Shown here: positions 42,501-49,709 of the stretch, one piece after another
Layout: each line of letters starts with the position of its first letter
Position numbering within the stretch: the stretch's first letter is position 1
Origin: Strongylocentrotus droebachiensis
Lineage: Eukaryota > Echinodermata > Echinoidea > Camarodonta > Strongylocentrotidae
Direction of reading: 5' to 3'
Assembly: GCA_035222895.1 (NCBI GenBank)
Contig: JAVYIG010002548.1
Location: forward strand, 124,001-188,000
DNA length: 64,000 nucleotides
Translations under genes and position numbers: made by a program
The notes under the pieces: model-generated
What the model saw: only the letters and a program-made list of their open reading frames with translations
The model's database searches: none
What the model was told of the DNA's origin: nothing

Positions 42501-45241
42501 TAAAGCATTGATTGTTCCAAAGTCTGAAGTGTATTCCATAAAACTAATGCTAAGTCATTGTGAATATGCGTACTCAACATAAGATAATGTCATCAAGTCG
42601 TTGGTCTCAAGAAGTTTGTAATAACATGGTTACCAGAGCAGGGGAAAGTCCCTCTTAAAGCATTGATTGTTCCAAAGTCTAAAGTGTTTTCCATAAAAGT
42701 ATAAAACACACAACATAGCTATTGGCAAACCCATTGTAATCCGTGCTGTTGCCAGTTAACACAATAATCAAACAAAATAATTATGAGCACTTTAATGTAA
42801 ATAAGAATTTGGCCCGTTGTGTTGCTAAGAGACATTTGTTAATATTCCCTTTTTTTTAACTTTTTAGTGGTTCAGTGGATTACAAGATCACGCAAAATAA
42901 GTTCAACTTGTCCAAACCAGAGAATTAATGTGGTGTTTTAAAGGCCCACTGCACAACTTATAGCTACTTGCGCCCTCTAAATAGCAAACAATACCTAATC
43001 AGTGCCTGTTGGTCCCCCAGGATCCCCTTTTTCTTATGTTAATTGAGAGCTGATTTGATGAGATAACCACCTGTCAGTGACCTTGCAGGGAGGTCTAATC
43101 CCCCTGGCCAAACTAGTGCAGGCAGGCTGTAAGTTATTTATTAACACTCTTTTTCAATGTCTGTTCCTCCCAAATGGTGCAGTCGATTACAAGATCACGC
43201 AAAAGAATTTCAATTTCTCCAAGAAGCACGATCTACCATTCTTCTTTGTATCTGCCGCAGACGGAGCAAATGTAGTCAAGGTAAGCCAGATCGGCCTCGG
43301 CCGCAAAGTGTGTGCCAGTTGCCAATTTGCAAATGAAAATGGTGACTTGCGTTATTAATGATTTCTGTGACACTTTCAAAAATTATTTACCTGTGTGATG
43401 TTTGCGAAGTCTAGACAACTCCCTCAGATTTATAGCAGCTATCTGCTAGTTTCAGTCTGCAAGTAAATGCCTGAAGAAGGTGTTTCGGACTGAAACTGTC
43501 ACACAGGTACACACAGGTACATGTATGATTTTTAGGATGTGTCGCAGAACTTATTTCTAATGATCTAAACAATTGTGTTATCATGGTGTTGTTTTTTTTT
43601 TGGGGGGGGGGGGGAGCAATGATTTTTTTGTCAATATTTTCAAAATTTCTAGCATCAAATACTTGGTAATGTCTCTAAAAGAAACAAAATTTGTGCAGAA
43701 TTATGTGGTATTGCCCAATAACAATCATATTGCCCTCATCTTCGACGCGGGCAATATAGTAAGATCAAGAGCAATATCGTCCTCTAATTTTTAAAACCTG
43801 AAGAATGAGCCAGTCGATATTTTTATTATTTATAAATTGTTACGATTTTGAGGATCTCTTTTAACATGCACTAGTTTCTTGATACAAGATGAAGGGCCTT
43901 GTGCTTTAATATTGCCCGCTGTGACAGAATGTGTGTCTGTTACTCTATAGAGGTGCTATGATTATAATGTGAGACATTTCTGCTTAATAATGAATGTGGT
44001 ATATTTTGAAAACTATGAATTAGGAATCCAGAGCTGCCAACCAGCTTCTGTTTTTTCCTCAAAATTATGGAATTACGTTTTTTCTTCATAAAATGTGTTT
44101 TTTATAAATTATTATAATTATAATTCCCCCCCCCCCCTAAAATGTTGATCATTACTTTAATAAAAAACTCAAATAGTGGAAAAAGAAGAAGAAAAAATAA
44201 CTACTTGTAAATAAACTATACATGTACATGTAGGTCCTAATATGGAAATATCAGCATGAGGAATGGACATTTCTGCAGTCGCGCATGGTTGTAGGTTCAT
44301 TTTTCAATGGATTCTTTTTTTATGCTTGAAATTTCCTTTTTTGCCATCATGGTTCCTGTTTTTGGTTGCACAAGGTTGGCAGCTCTGCAAAACAAGCTGT
44401 GCCCCCTCCCACCACCTCTGGACAAAAATGTATAATTTTGATGTGGATGCATCATTTCTTGATCTTTCTTTGTTTCCTGCAGATGTTCCGGGAAGCAATC
44501 AAACAAGCCGTCTCATACAAAGAGAACCCAACAGATTTCACAGATGAGATCATGAAGGAGTTAGAGGTGAATTATTATCACAACGAATATAAATGTATTG
44601 ATATATACTTTTGACCAAGTCATAGATGAACAAATTTTATTAACCATAATCATATTTTCCTGAATTATGGTGTTTTCAAAACTGCACAAATATTTAGTTT
44701 TACAATGCTTTTCCATTTTCTATGCATTTACAAGTCAATCTTGTATACAAACTTGATATAGAGGATTAGAGTTACATGTTTATCAACACAGGATGTTCAA
44801 ACAAAACTTAAAATATGAGCAAATTGCCCTGTTGCTTTGGTCATGAGTAACCACCCTAGCTCCAATTTGTGCACAATTTGAAGGAATTGTTAACAGGTTG
44901 AAATTGAGATGTTCTTTGTAGGGTCCTACCCTACAGTGAGTGTGTACTCATGATTAAAAAAAACTTGAGTAACACAACTCAAAATTTGTCGTCTTGTTTG
45001 TGTGCCATCCACATCATATAATACTTTAACTGACTTCTGAATTATCCCGTTCCTGTATGGTTTTTATTAAACATCTGGTTTCGTAGGTAATGGGTTATAT
45101 AATCATTTAAAAAATGTCTCTTTCTTTAAACCCTAGGAAATGGACCTAAAACTCTCCCCCGACAGTGGCCTTGAGTCTGCAACAAACTCTGAAGGGAAAG
45201 AAAACGGCAACGTGAACGACGGAGCTACGACGTCGTCATGA
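21488..45241 (+). CDS. RABL2: RABL2, Rab-like ciliary small GTPase (complete, 8 exons)
   Basis: Exons 21488-21594, 31339-31368, 32127-32206, 36279-36358, 38377-38488, 43183-43280, 44483-44566, 45137-45241; all GT-AG and in phase, 231 aa against about 229 in human RABL2B. G motifs: P-loop GDSAVGKSK, WDTAGQERF (G3), ANKID (G4), SAAD (G5). Diagnostic RABL2 blocks are LVERFLMDGYQPQQLST, SYYHQAHACI, KVTYKNLSQWY and EIPCVVAANKID. The C-terminus lacks the prenylation cysteines of Rabs, as expected for RABL2. RABL2 is known to act with CEP19 and the IFT74-IFT81 part of IFT-B when trains enter cilia and flagella. Introns hold most of the mobile DNA of this window. The gene converges on SHANK, as in human 22q13.3. 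Confidence 0.96.
21595..22139. other. RABL2 intron 1, first part
   Basis: No repeats or ORFs of note. GC is somewhat higher near 21640-21720. Confidence 0.4.
22140..23530. mobile_element. Inverted-repeat element enclosing a LINE fragment
   Basis: The left arm has GAGGATCGTCCGCATAAACG, GGGATCGTCCGCATTATCA and GCGAAAAACAGATTCCGC. The right arm carries the same words inverted (GCGGAATCAGTTTTCGC, TGCGGACGATCCTTATTTT, GACGATCCTCGTTTATGAG). The arms are about 150-180 bp and diverged. A fragment of LINE ORF2 fills the centre, so either the LINE inserted into the element or the arms are remnants on either side of it. Boundaries are approximate. Confidence 0.6.
22452..23192 (+). pseudogene. LINE (CR1/L2-like) ORF2 C-terminal fragment
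   Basis: Reads KEYLGVKVSADLRWNKHCH, then LVRPQLEYASEAWNPHS, and IRIWNHLPGSAVNAKGITNF near the stop at 23191. This is the thumb and C-terminal region of non-LTR retrotransposon ORF2. The part before about 22540 is in a different frame, so there is at least one frameshift. The endonuclease and catalytic RT core are missing; this is the usual 5'-truncated LINE. It is from a different lineage than the LINE at 26151-30072. Confidence 0.85.
23531..24407. other. RABL2 intron 1 sequence, no gene seen
   Basis: AT-rich; ACATGTACA words at 23971 and 24234. Short ORFs at 23996-24226 overlap on both strands without family resemblance. Confidence 0.4.
24408..24745. repeat. hAT-type MITE with 8-bp target duplication
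   Basis: Left end TAGTGCTGTACAT, right end ATGTTACAGCACTA, flanked on both sides by ATAGAAAT (24400-24407 and 24746-24753). The 8-bp duplication and TAGTGCTGT ends fit hAT elements. The 338 bp body has no transposase. Its middle (24567-24686) also occurs at 25026-25142. Confidence 0.88.
24929..25440. repeat. Inverted-repeat element, TTACCGTAAAT...GCGCAC ends
   Basis: Left end TACCGTAAATCTCTGTGTAT followed by AAGGCGCAC; right end GTGCGCCTTATACACAGGTG then ATTTACGGTAA. Inside are a 117 bp segment shared with the neighbouring hAT MITE and, at 25199-25255, a scrap of LINE reverse transcriptase (VPQG-ILGTLF, out of frame afterwards). Confidence 0.75.
25484..25722. repeat. 231-bp MITE family (ACTAAATTATTCATACC ends), third copy
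   Basis: CAGTTAC...ACTAAACTATTCATATCC at the left and GGTATGAAAAATTTAGTTTG at the right, with TTAGATGTAAGCTTTGAT in the body as in 107-273 and 9514-9744. More diverged than the copy at 9514. Confidence 0.7.
26151..27059 (+). CDS. LINE ORF1 protein (302 aa)
   Basis: Basic, Gly/Pro-rich N-terminus, a helical stretch around residues 70-140 likely to form a coiled coil, then RRENLRIIGLTEG, a VCQLAEEVGVNITPDDISTC block, CYRVGKPR and VFVNDDLTPLRYSVL. This pattern (ENLRI.G, D...CYRVG, R.IIV, VNDDLTP.R) is the RRM-like RNA-binding core common to LINE ORF1 proteins and to similar invertebrate proteins. It would coat the LINE RNA and help target-primed reverse transcription. The ATG at 26151 follows no obvious earlier in-frame start. 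Confidence 0.85.
   Translation: MTRGRGKPNSSPGKFLPTSQRGQGQAMPSPKQPFIPHKGVDRTVKAKQGMLDSSITKEGVFIDVQSVHDQLGNIGVAQDDLAIIIGNAVETAVKAAIPAIVRAVREACVASVKEDINPHLLRCQFERDEVDQQMRRENLRIIGLTEGQVGQAETEENAGESEEALMGKVCQLAEEVGVNITPDDISTCYRVGKPRVGGGGARQTIVRLISRRKRDEIYNRKYALKGKDSYKGVFVNDDLTPLRYSVLRSAKNSPLVKNISTKNGNIVCKMQDDTFKVIKTPDDLFDVGLTDIKYEDFKLSIM
27103..30072 (+). CDS. LINE ORF2: AP-like endonuclease and reverse transcriptase (989 aa)
   Basis: The N-terminal endonuclease/phosphatase-fold domain (residues about 30-260) shows HVNIRSLNKN, IIALSEVW, GDFNINVLH and SDHFPIFVAF, its metal-binding and catalytic blocks. The RT domain (about 500-790) shows TPIYKKGRKDLAGNYRPIS, QYGFRKKHSTKLSL, FIDFQKAFDTINH, GVPQGSVLGP and the catalytic FADD. 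The C-terminal part holds LWNDLPDEIR, typical of CR1/jockey-group ORF2. The enzyme nicks target DNA and primes cDNA synthesis there. All key motifs look intact. I cannot place the clade more finely by eye. Confidence 0.95.
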   Translation: MEQNETSVIQSHNVSPHLFDNTLSEQMLHSFCISHVNIRSLNKNFDNLNLLYEDTLKTKFDIIALSEVWNVSNKGILGLNDYVLEVKCRTGGTRGGGVGAYIHSSLKYVILDHEVTHTESLWLETDLNGRKITVGIIYRKPNTDIDQFQNSLLVTLERLKIDKANVVLLGDFNINVLHKEGIDMKAEQFLTSLQCLGMQQLITSPTRVTKTTSSLIDHVYTNVTISSIHAGVIETDISDHFPIFVAFEHLRKASKTSHKKSVFRTFRNYDINKFHDDLGKIDWNNVSGCTKLNESYSVFYNLFTQVCDKHAPIISSTSKNLKKGENAGRKPWMTNAILKSVKKKHKLYFKLKASNFQQKDEEEYKRYRNVLTTVLRNAKRQYYSNLFFINKNDSRKTWRTINELLSGGNVKNKVTNVDKLLSSGGGENRVITSDNEIANEFNNFFVNIGPKLAKEIPPVNSDFTEYLGYRTEKSLFLKPITENELKCHLQTLDTKKACGYDNLPARLLRDAALYISSSLTYIFNLSIERGKFPDALKVAKVTPIYKKGRKDLAGNYRPISVLPILGKIFEKIINNRVIDYLEANNILFQHQYGFRKKHSTKLSLINLTNTLLKYIDEGRTTVGIFIDFQKAFDTINHSILLKKMSHYGIRGLALQWFEDYLCKRSQFIQYKDKMSMKMNITCGVPQGSVLGPTLFLLYINDLPNSTNFFNFRLFADDSNLFHTFNPRQTEIDLEIVSENLMKVQEWCNANEVTINLQKTNYMIMKSKARSIDKKGSVRISRSNIKEVSVASFVGIEIDCHLSWKEHIQTINKCIRKKVGILFKLRHFVPKNILVLLYKAFIQPHLSYGVEVWGSTYKSNLNCIYLSQKMAMRAITFSPLRTDSKALFQSLNILNIFQLHELLVSTFMYDLVKGFLPHSLVDYCQMIQHRYATRRKESGLLYQPKCKTTQGQFCISFVGTKLWNDLPDEIRLKTSRLSFRRHLSTYLLCK
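30445..30485 (+). other. Hairpin at the LINE 3' end
   Basis: GGAACTAG pairs with CTAGTTCC, and the inner CTAGCACTTG/CACTTGTGCTA can also pair in part. Stem-loops at LINE 3' ends are known in some families to be recognised by their own reverse transcriptase. That role is inferred here from position. Confidence 0.5.
30491..31338. other. End of RABL2 intron 1
   Basis: AT-rich; a G-run at 30840-30852. The last 35 bases are a strong pyrimidine tract ending TTCTTACAG. Confidence 0.5.
31339..31368 (+). CDS. RABL2: RABL2 exon 2 (30-nt microexon)
   Basis: Acceptor TTCTTACAG; reads (K)LVERFLMDG plus TA of a Tyr codon; donor TA|GTATCC. If the donor is not used, the next codon is TAG, so retention of intron 2 stops translation at once. 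Confidence 0.9.
31369..32126. other. RABL2 intron 2
   Basis: AT-rich, with ATAATAATA simple repeats at 31936-32035. No missing exon is needed: exon 3 supplies all residues after MDGY. Confidence 0.6.
32127..32206 (+). CDS. RABL2: RABL2 exon 3 (switch I region)
   Basis: Acceptor TTTTTCCCCAG; reads (Y)QPQQLSTFALTLFRYETKVDGKEITV and a split Asp codon at G|GTGAGT. It matches the RABL2 switch I block QPQQLSTYALTLY. A second AG (CTATTTAG) lies inside the exon at 32167-32168. Confidence 0.92.
32207..33643. other. RABL2 intron 3, first part
   Basis: No clear repeat pair or ORF with family resemblance. Confidence 0.4.
33644..34157. repeat. 514-bp inverted-repeat element (AGGCGTGTCTGCACTATC ends)
   Basis: Left end AGGCGTGTCTGCACTATCTC and right end its inverted copy; the match continues inward for about 150-170 bp (GAGATTGCCAAATATCCAGC, CTATCCAGCT, TTAGACCGAAGT, AGATATCTCGGTCTAG). 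The central 180 bp is GC-richer and unpaired. No transposase. I could not fix a target duplication. Confidence 0.85.
34158..34467. other. RABL2 intron 3, middle
   Basis: Nothing recognised. Confidence 0.4.
34468..34706. repeat. Three tandem units of about 83-90 bp
   Basis: Each unit runs CTCCTTTAGAAAT, AAATCCCCCTACAG, GATATTCCACCCCCT, with units starting near 34468, 34550 and 34640. Confidence 0.8.
34900..35128 (+). mobile_element. Probable LINE or SINE 3' tail with (TGAAT)n
   Basis: TGTGCATGAATAATAAATTT followed by five to six GAATT units at 35099-35128. A simple-repeat tail after an AT-rich 3' UTR-like sequence is typical of retroposed ends. No coding part is recognisable. Confidence 0.4.
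35129..36278. other. RABL2 intron 3, end
   Basis: Contains a C-run at 35874-35885 and ACATGTACATGT at 36088. No gene seen. Acceptor CTCCTTGACAG at its end. Confidence 0.45.
36279..36358 (+). CDS. RABL2: RABL2 exon 4 (G3)
   Basis: Acceptor CTTGACAG; reads (D)FWDTAGQERFSSMHPSYYH... to AHACIL, donor GTGAGT. It contains the DTAGQ switch II motif; Gln of DTAGQ is kept. Confidence 0.95.
36428..37708. mobile_element. 1.28-kb non-autonomous TTAA-flanked element
   Basis: Left TTAA then AGAGATGGTTTATTGATTTC, right TTTCAATGAACCATCTCT then TTAA. The ends are inverted copies of about 18-20 bp. The interior has a GC-richer part (36880-37080) and no transposase ORF. It sits only about 70 bp after RABL2 exon 4. 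Confidence 0.8.
37709..38376. other. RABL2 intron 4, end
   Basis: CT-rich tracts at 37735-37815 and 37980-38120, ACATGTACATGTACATG at 38303-38317. No gene. Confidence 0.5.
38377..38488 (+). CDS. RABL2: RABL2 exon 5 (G4)
   Basis: Acceptor TTTGCAG; reads VFDVTRKVTYKNLSQWYKE... to VVAANKID and a split Val codon at G|GTGAGA. It contains the N/TKxD guanine-recognition motif as NKID. Confidence 0.95.
38651..42247 (-). mobile_element. 3.6-kb DNA transposon of unassigned family, in RABL2 intron 5
   Basis: Inverted ends GGGCCATTCCATGG (38651) and CCATGGAATGGCCC (42247), flanked by TTCT on both sides (38647-38650, 42248-42251), so a 4-bp target duplication. Four copies of GGTAACTCGCGTTAC lie near the left end (38663, 38842, 39030 with one change, 39045) and four near the right (41667, 41687, 41704, 41870), all on the plus strand. 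A transposase-like gene lies antisense to RABL2. TSD length is compatible with several superfamilies (for example Sola or Ginger), and I cannot choose among them. Confidence 0.85.
39919..41518 (-). pseudogene. Transposase-like protein, DDE-type candidate, one frameshift
   Basis: The main open stretch, from about 41518 down to 40103, encodes more than 440 aa. A Cys cluster CWLNECPACMD lies near residues 104-113 (counting from the TTG at 41428), then VDFSENY (202), SDNLTH (245-250), AWSDGPASQFKNRF (275-288) and SHGKGPVDGIGGSVKR (312-327). Spaced acidic residues in these blocks suggest an RNase H-like DDE nuclease. Similar sequences are common in invertebrate genomes, but I cannot name the superfamily. 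The C-terminal 60 residues (FYPGEVVGVGAKDDY... to a stop at 39919) continue in another frame after GDWYAVDYDG, so there is one frameshift. A possible acceptor TTAATAG at 41519-41525 suggests upstream exons. Confidence 0.75.
42396..42706. repeat. Tandem duplication, 155-bp period
   Basis: GTCATTGTGAATATGCGTAC occurs at 42399 and 42554, followed in both by GTCATCAAGTCGTTGG, TTTGTAATAACATGGTTACC and GCATTGATTGTTCCAAAGTC. Confidence 0.88.
42876..42928 (+). pseudogene. Decayed duplicate of RABL2 exon 6
   Basis: GATTACAAGATCACGCAAAA is identical to the start of exon 6 at 43185. It reads (V)DYKITQNKFNLSKPEN and then TAA. It is preceded by a pyrimidine-rich stretch and TTCAG, so the acceptor could work, but there is no donor, and an added codon and a changed tail follow. 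If spliced it would end RABL2 just after G4, without the SAAD (G5) motif. Confidence 0.75.
42938..43132. repeat. TTAA-type MITE (AGGCCCACTGCAC ends)
   Basis: TTAAAGGCCCACTGCAC at the left; right end GTGCAGGCAGGCTGTAA, slightly decayed. The body shares CACCTGTCAGTGACCTTGCA and TAGCAAACAATACCTAATCA with 61543-62604 and 62774-62976. It lies exactly between the decayed and the real exon 6 of RABL2. Confidence 0.82.
43183..43280 (+). CDS. RABL2: RABL2 exon 6 (G5)
   Basis: Acceptor AAATGGTGCAG; reads (V)DYKITQKNFNFSKKHDLPF... to SAADGANVVK at donor GTAAGC. It carries the SAAD (G5) motif. The acceptor has a weak pyrimidine tract because a MITE ends 50 bp upstream. Confidence 0.93.
43281..44482. other. 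RABL2 intron 6
   Basis: G-run at 43601-43613 and C-run at 44126-44137; nothing else recognised. Confidence 0.45.
44483..44566 (+). CDS. RABL2: RABL2 exon 7
   Basis: Acceptor TTTCCTGCAG; reads MFREAIKQAVSYKENPTDF... to EIMKELE, donor GTGAAT. Last helix of the G domain, matching the RABL2-specific KQNSQDFMDEI region. Confidence 0.93.
44567..45136. other. RABL2 intron 7
   Basis: AT-rich; nothing recognised. Confidence 0.5.
45137..45241 (+). CDS. RABL2: RABL2 exon 8 (C-terminal tail)
   Basis: Acceptor AAACCCTAG; reads EMDLKLSPDSGLESATNSE... to GATTSS and TGA. Acidic and Ser-rich tail without Cys, so not prenylated, as expected for RABL2. Confidence 0.9.
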   Translation, partial: EMDLKLSPDSGLESATNSEGKENGNVNDGATTSS

Positions 45242-45431
45242 CAACCGCATCAACTGGAGCGAATGAGACCAAATCGAGGTCTGAACTCTTAAAGGTGCAA
45301 ACTTGCTTCTCACCAAGAGCAAAAACTTTTTAATTCTTGTTTAATACAAGCTAATACCAGCTCTTGAATATCTTATGTGGTGGGTATGTTTATGCCAGGG
45401 TGGAACCGGGCGTTAATTGGGATGCCATCCC

Positions 45432-46279
45432 ATCGTCATGGTAACATGATCCTGACCCCAAAGAAGAGATGAGAGAAAGGGATGATGACAGTGGATGTTT
45501 CCATCGGGCTTGATAAAATCCTGTTGATGCCATTTGCTGTTTCAGAAGCATCTTCATCATCGTCATCATCATGCTGTTGTTGCTACAGTCATCTGTAGCC
45601 GTCATTACCATGGTAACAAGATCATCATCCAATTATTCACGTGCATCCCAAGATGACTTCACTTAGCATCTAGTCGATACATAGAATTATGTTTCAGAGA
45701 GCTTGATTAGATCCGGCACGATGCCATTTTTCATGTGCGTCACATCATCATCACGGTCATGTTTCCGAAATCATTAGTCCTTGTTGCTATGGCAACTCGA
45801 CTATCATTAAAATGAGAAAGTGTTGTTTTGATCCATGTATGACTTCATTCAGGAACAAGCGTGATGGATGATGGATGTAGCCAAGGTTGTTTTAGCCATG
45901 GCAACTCTTTTTTGTTTTTCTCTCTCTACATGAATAATATTTTGTGTTCATCTGTGAATGATCAACAAATGCGCTAAGAGCTGTCTGAACGTGCAAGCAA
46001 TGTATACTTAAGATGCAGTTCTGAGTTTCAAATGGTTGTCATGGTAACTGCATCATTTCAAGGGAGTGAAGACCTAGACATGTACGTACTGTACATGTAG
46101 TATGTCCTGTGGAATGAGGTGTTGTTTGGTCATCTTGGATTGCGTTGATCAAGCCATTCAGATGTTTAGCAAATTTAGAATAATGAGCAACAAAATGTGC
46201 TAGGAGCTGTTAAGACAAGACGTGCCAGCAATATTTCCTTGAGATGCAGTTCCAAGGTTAAAATGGTTGTCATGGTAAC
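45432..46279. promoter_or_regulatory. Cluster of six RFX X-box-like motifs in the RABL2 3' region
   Basis: Perfect matches to GTHNYYATRRNAAC: GTTGCTATGGCAAC at 45783-45796, and GTTGTCATGGTAAC at 46035-46048 and 46266-46279. One-mismatch forms: ATCGTCATGGTAAC 45432-45445, ATTACCATGGTAAC 45604-45617, TTAGCCATGGCAAC 45892-45905. RFX factors drive ciliary genes through X-boxes, usually in promoters. Here the cluster follows the stop codon of a ciliary gene, so an enhancer or downstream promoter role is only inferred. Confidence 0.55.
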
Positions 46280-46400
46280 TGCATCATATCAGGGGAGCGA
46301 AGACCTACATGTATCTTGTGGAACAAGGTCTTTTTTATTAGCTCTGGTAATCATCTTGACTTGAGTTTTAAAATGAAGCCATTCAGATGCCTAACATATT
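45955..46400. repeat. Diverged tandem duplication, about 231-bp period
   Basis: GATGCAGTT..., GGTTGTCATGGTAACTGCATCA and AGACCTA recur 231 bp apart, together with GCTAAGAGCTGT / GCTAGGAGCTGT and CCATTCAGATG. The duplicated unit carries one X-box-like motif per copy. Confidence 0.8.
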
Positions 46401-46767
46401 TTGCCTTGTGAAAGGTTTCGTCCCACTAATGAACACATTTAAAGTTCCCTATCGCACGTTTGCACTCCAGTAAAGATGACTTGCTGTATTGAAGTAGCTT
46501 TCTCTCACAAAATTGAATAATTGAAGTGCTTTGCTTGACAATTTTTTCCACAACAGCTTGTTTAAAGATTGTTTGTGTCCACTTTAATTGATTGAAACAT
46601 TGCCCTTATGTCTCATTTTTTGGTAGATTATTAATAGATTTGAAAAACAAAAATCATATATTAATGTATATGAAGTCATATTGCTTTTGTAAAAAAACAT
46701 CAAGCATTCTCTCCTAGTCCATATGATACAACTGATTAGAGAGACCTTTCAAAAGATGTTTGTTTCT

Positions 46768-46926
46768 ACAATCAAACCTGCTTTAGTGACCACCTGTCTA
46801 CAACAAGCACATTTTTTGTTTCCCTTGAAAATGTTTTTTCATTGAAACATGTACTAAAGGAACCTGTCTACAAAGACCACTTTTTGTGTTTTCCTTGGGT
46901 GGTCGCTGTAGACAGATTTGACTGTA
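46768..46926. repeat. MITE with CAATCAAACCTG / CAGATTTGACTGTA ends, copy 2
   Basis: Co-linear with 12739-12902 (shared TTTTTTGTTTCCCTTGAAAA and GGTGGTC). Lies in the probable RABL2 3' UTR or downstream. Confidence 0.75.
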
Positions 46927-49506
46927 TTATTATATTTCTAGTACTTGAAGTACTTTTGCAATTTCACATACATAAAAAAGATCTCTGGTTCACTTTAAAA
47001 GCAGAACAAAATCACCCTCTTCAGGCAATTTATAAACAGTGTTTCATGGCTATGAAAATTGTATTTGTACTACGTGTAAAACTTTATTGATAGTCAAAAC
47101 TGACCCCCTTTCTGTGTTTTAATAGAAAAAAATATATAGTCCCACAAAGCTGTTATAATGCAGTCATATAACAAGACAGAAAGAAATAAGTGCTGATATT
47201 GAATTGACCGATTTGTAAATGAATTACTGAAAAGTGTCATAAGATTTAAACTGTGTGAAATTTTGCCTGTTATTTTTGGCTTCTCCTGGCGGTCAGATGT
47301 ATGTTCTCTGCGACCCTATCATCTTGTTCTTTAAAAGAAATACAAAATGAAAGGATGTGCTCCCCAGAAAGAGTCAGACCACCGGAGAATCTGGTGAAAC
47401 ATCACAGACAATGTTAGTTTAAAATCTCACCGCACTTTGATGTAATTCATTCATAAATTGGTCAGTATTTAACGTTTACTAGATGAGTCATAATCTTCAT
47501 GAACAATATTATTAAAATTGAAAGTTGTTTAACACTAATGTTCCAATGATAGCACTAGTACACATACACTGTACATGTACATGTAGTTTTATATTATATT
47601 TGTAGTATTGCCCTGGCTTTAGACAAGCTGCCATCATAAGATAGATCAGTCGATCTGTGTCAGTGTGTGCCGAACTTTGCTGCATACTATAGAATACATC
47701 GTTACATGCTGTGCTCTGTCTTTAATACTACAGTATTCAACAAATATTTATGAATGTGACAAGTTAGTTTAGTTTGTTTTGGTAGGAGAAAATAGTCGTT
47801 GTCAATCTGATGCAATTTGTAATGAGTTATCAGATGCTTGGATGGTTAAATTTGCCTTTAAAAGCCACCAAAGGGAATCAACGTACTATTTATTGTTCCA
47901 TTAATTCTGTTTTTATTTCCATGTTCCTATAAAGACAAGTAGTGTAAAGAAATGGTTATGCACTACAAAGAATTCTGTCAGTTGTCCTTTTTTTTCTTTC
48001 TAATAGGAAAATATATATAACTTTATCAGATCAGTCTAGGCATGCAATAAGTACTACGATGTAAATAACCTGTACAGCTTTTTTTATGGAATTATAGATT
48101 AGATTGCTAGACTATATAAGAATGAAATTTGAAGTACTCAATTTTGTTTCCTCTCTCATGAATATATTTATAACGCCCTTTGCTCGGGTATATCTTCTTT
48201 TTCTTTTTTAAGTAATGTAGACGGTGTACTTGTATGCATGTATGCATGTGATGGAAATCCCCAAATTTCACTTTAAAAAACAAGACAACAGTGATTTAAA
48301 TAAAAACACAACTGGCAAGCAAATGTCGATCATGTGCAGATTTAAGGAACGGGGGTAATAAATATGTCATTTATTTATAAAGAATTTAAATTCAACAAGT
48401 AAAGTTCAATGTTATTGTGAAGGCCTGCAGTCCCAAGACCCAGAAGTTCAGAACAGGGAATACAAAACTGTCATTTATATTGATTTAGCACTTGAAATTA
48501 GGATCAAAACATGAAGAAAAACCAAGACTGAGAAGGTGAAAATAGTCTTGCACGTCACTGATCATGGTTTCTCTCTAGCGTCTTGCCAATATTTTGCAGC
48601 TTAGATACCCAGTTCACTTATATGTACATGTTAGATACAAAAAGTACGTCTAGGCTTTTGACAATTTTACTATGAAGAGATTTCTAACTTCTAAGCCATT
48701 TTGGCTTAATTTGACCTGATTGGGACCATGTACATGTGTAGATTATTTTCATTCCAGCTGTATACTTGTACATGTACATTTATGAGACAGTGCAGGGTGT
48801 TTTGCCTAAGCCATAGGGTGCACACAGCAGAAGATTACACGCCCATTCCTTTGGCTTTAGTTTGAGATAATTGGGCTACTTGGGCTTGATATAACTTGAT
48901 GTTCTGTCTGGTCAATGTTTGAAGCCACTTAGGGCTGTTTGGGCTTATTAATTAATGCGAGGTCATTGGAACTTTGGAAGTCCATTTTTATACCTCCAAG
49001 CCCTTTGGCTTCAACAAGGCAATTTTGGGCTACTTCACTTTCCTGCGTTTGAGAGACTCGTTCACCCGATATCGCCTCATATTGTAGTAATGTAGAAGAT
49101 TTTAGAGATCATGAGTTAAATGTGAAATCCATACATACATGTATTAGAATTCTGCCTTAGACAAATGAATTATAAATTATTCATCAATTCTAAAATTGAC
49201 ATTTGTGTGTGTGTTTATCAGAAATGATGTTACTTCAGAATTGTTTTGATTTTTTTTTTTCAACCTTGGTGCTTTTGCAGGGGATCAGCCACAGATATCT
49301 ACTGGCAGTAAAATTTGATGCCTTAAAAATTTATTCTGTTTTGTTTTGCGTGTTCATGTTTTTGTTTCCCTTCAATGTGTCTGTTCTCTATACCCAAAGA
49401 TGAAAGGTTTGTGCGGCCTAAGTTTTCTTATAGATCACAAAAGAATTTTGAAAATTGAAATGAGTGTAATTTTTTCCTTCTTCATTTGTATTTGCATGAC
49501 CACCAG
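46927..49506. other. Downstream of RABL2, no gene seen
   Basis: AT-rich. Short imperfect repeats with TTTGGCTT and GGGCTACTT near 48850-49030. No ORF with family resemblance. Confidence 0.4.
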
Positions 49507-49666
49507 GGCCTGTTGCACAAAACTTACCATTGATGGTAAATTTGCCATCAATGGTAACTACCATGGAAACCTTGATTTTGATTGGCTGTTGAGCCCTGTT
49601 ACCATTGAAGAAATACCATTGATGTCAAAGTTACCATCAATGGTAAGTTTTGTGCAAAGGGGCCCT
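49507..49666. repeat. Short inverted-repeat MITE, GGGCCTGTTGCACAAAACTT type
   Basis: Left GGGCCTGTTGCACAAAACTT then ACCATTGATGGTAA; right TTACCATCAATGGTAAGTTT then TGTGCAAAGGGGCCC. The ends pair over about 35 bp. Confidence 0.85.
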
Positions 49667-49709
49667 GATATTGGGTACATGTATCTTGCAGGGTAGGACC
49701 AAATAAGGC

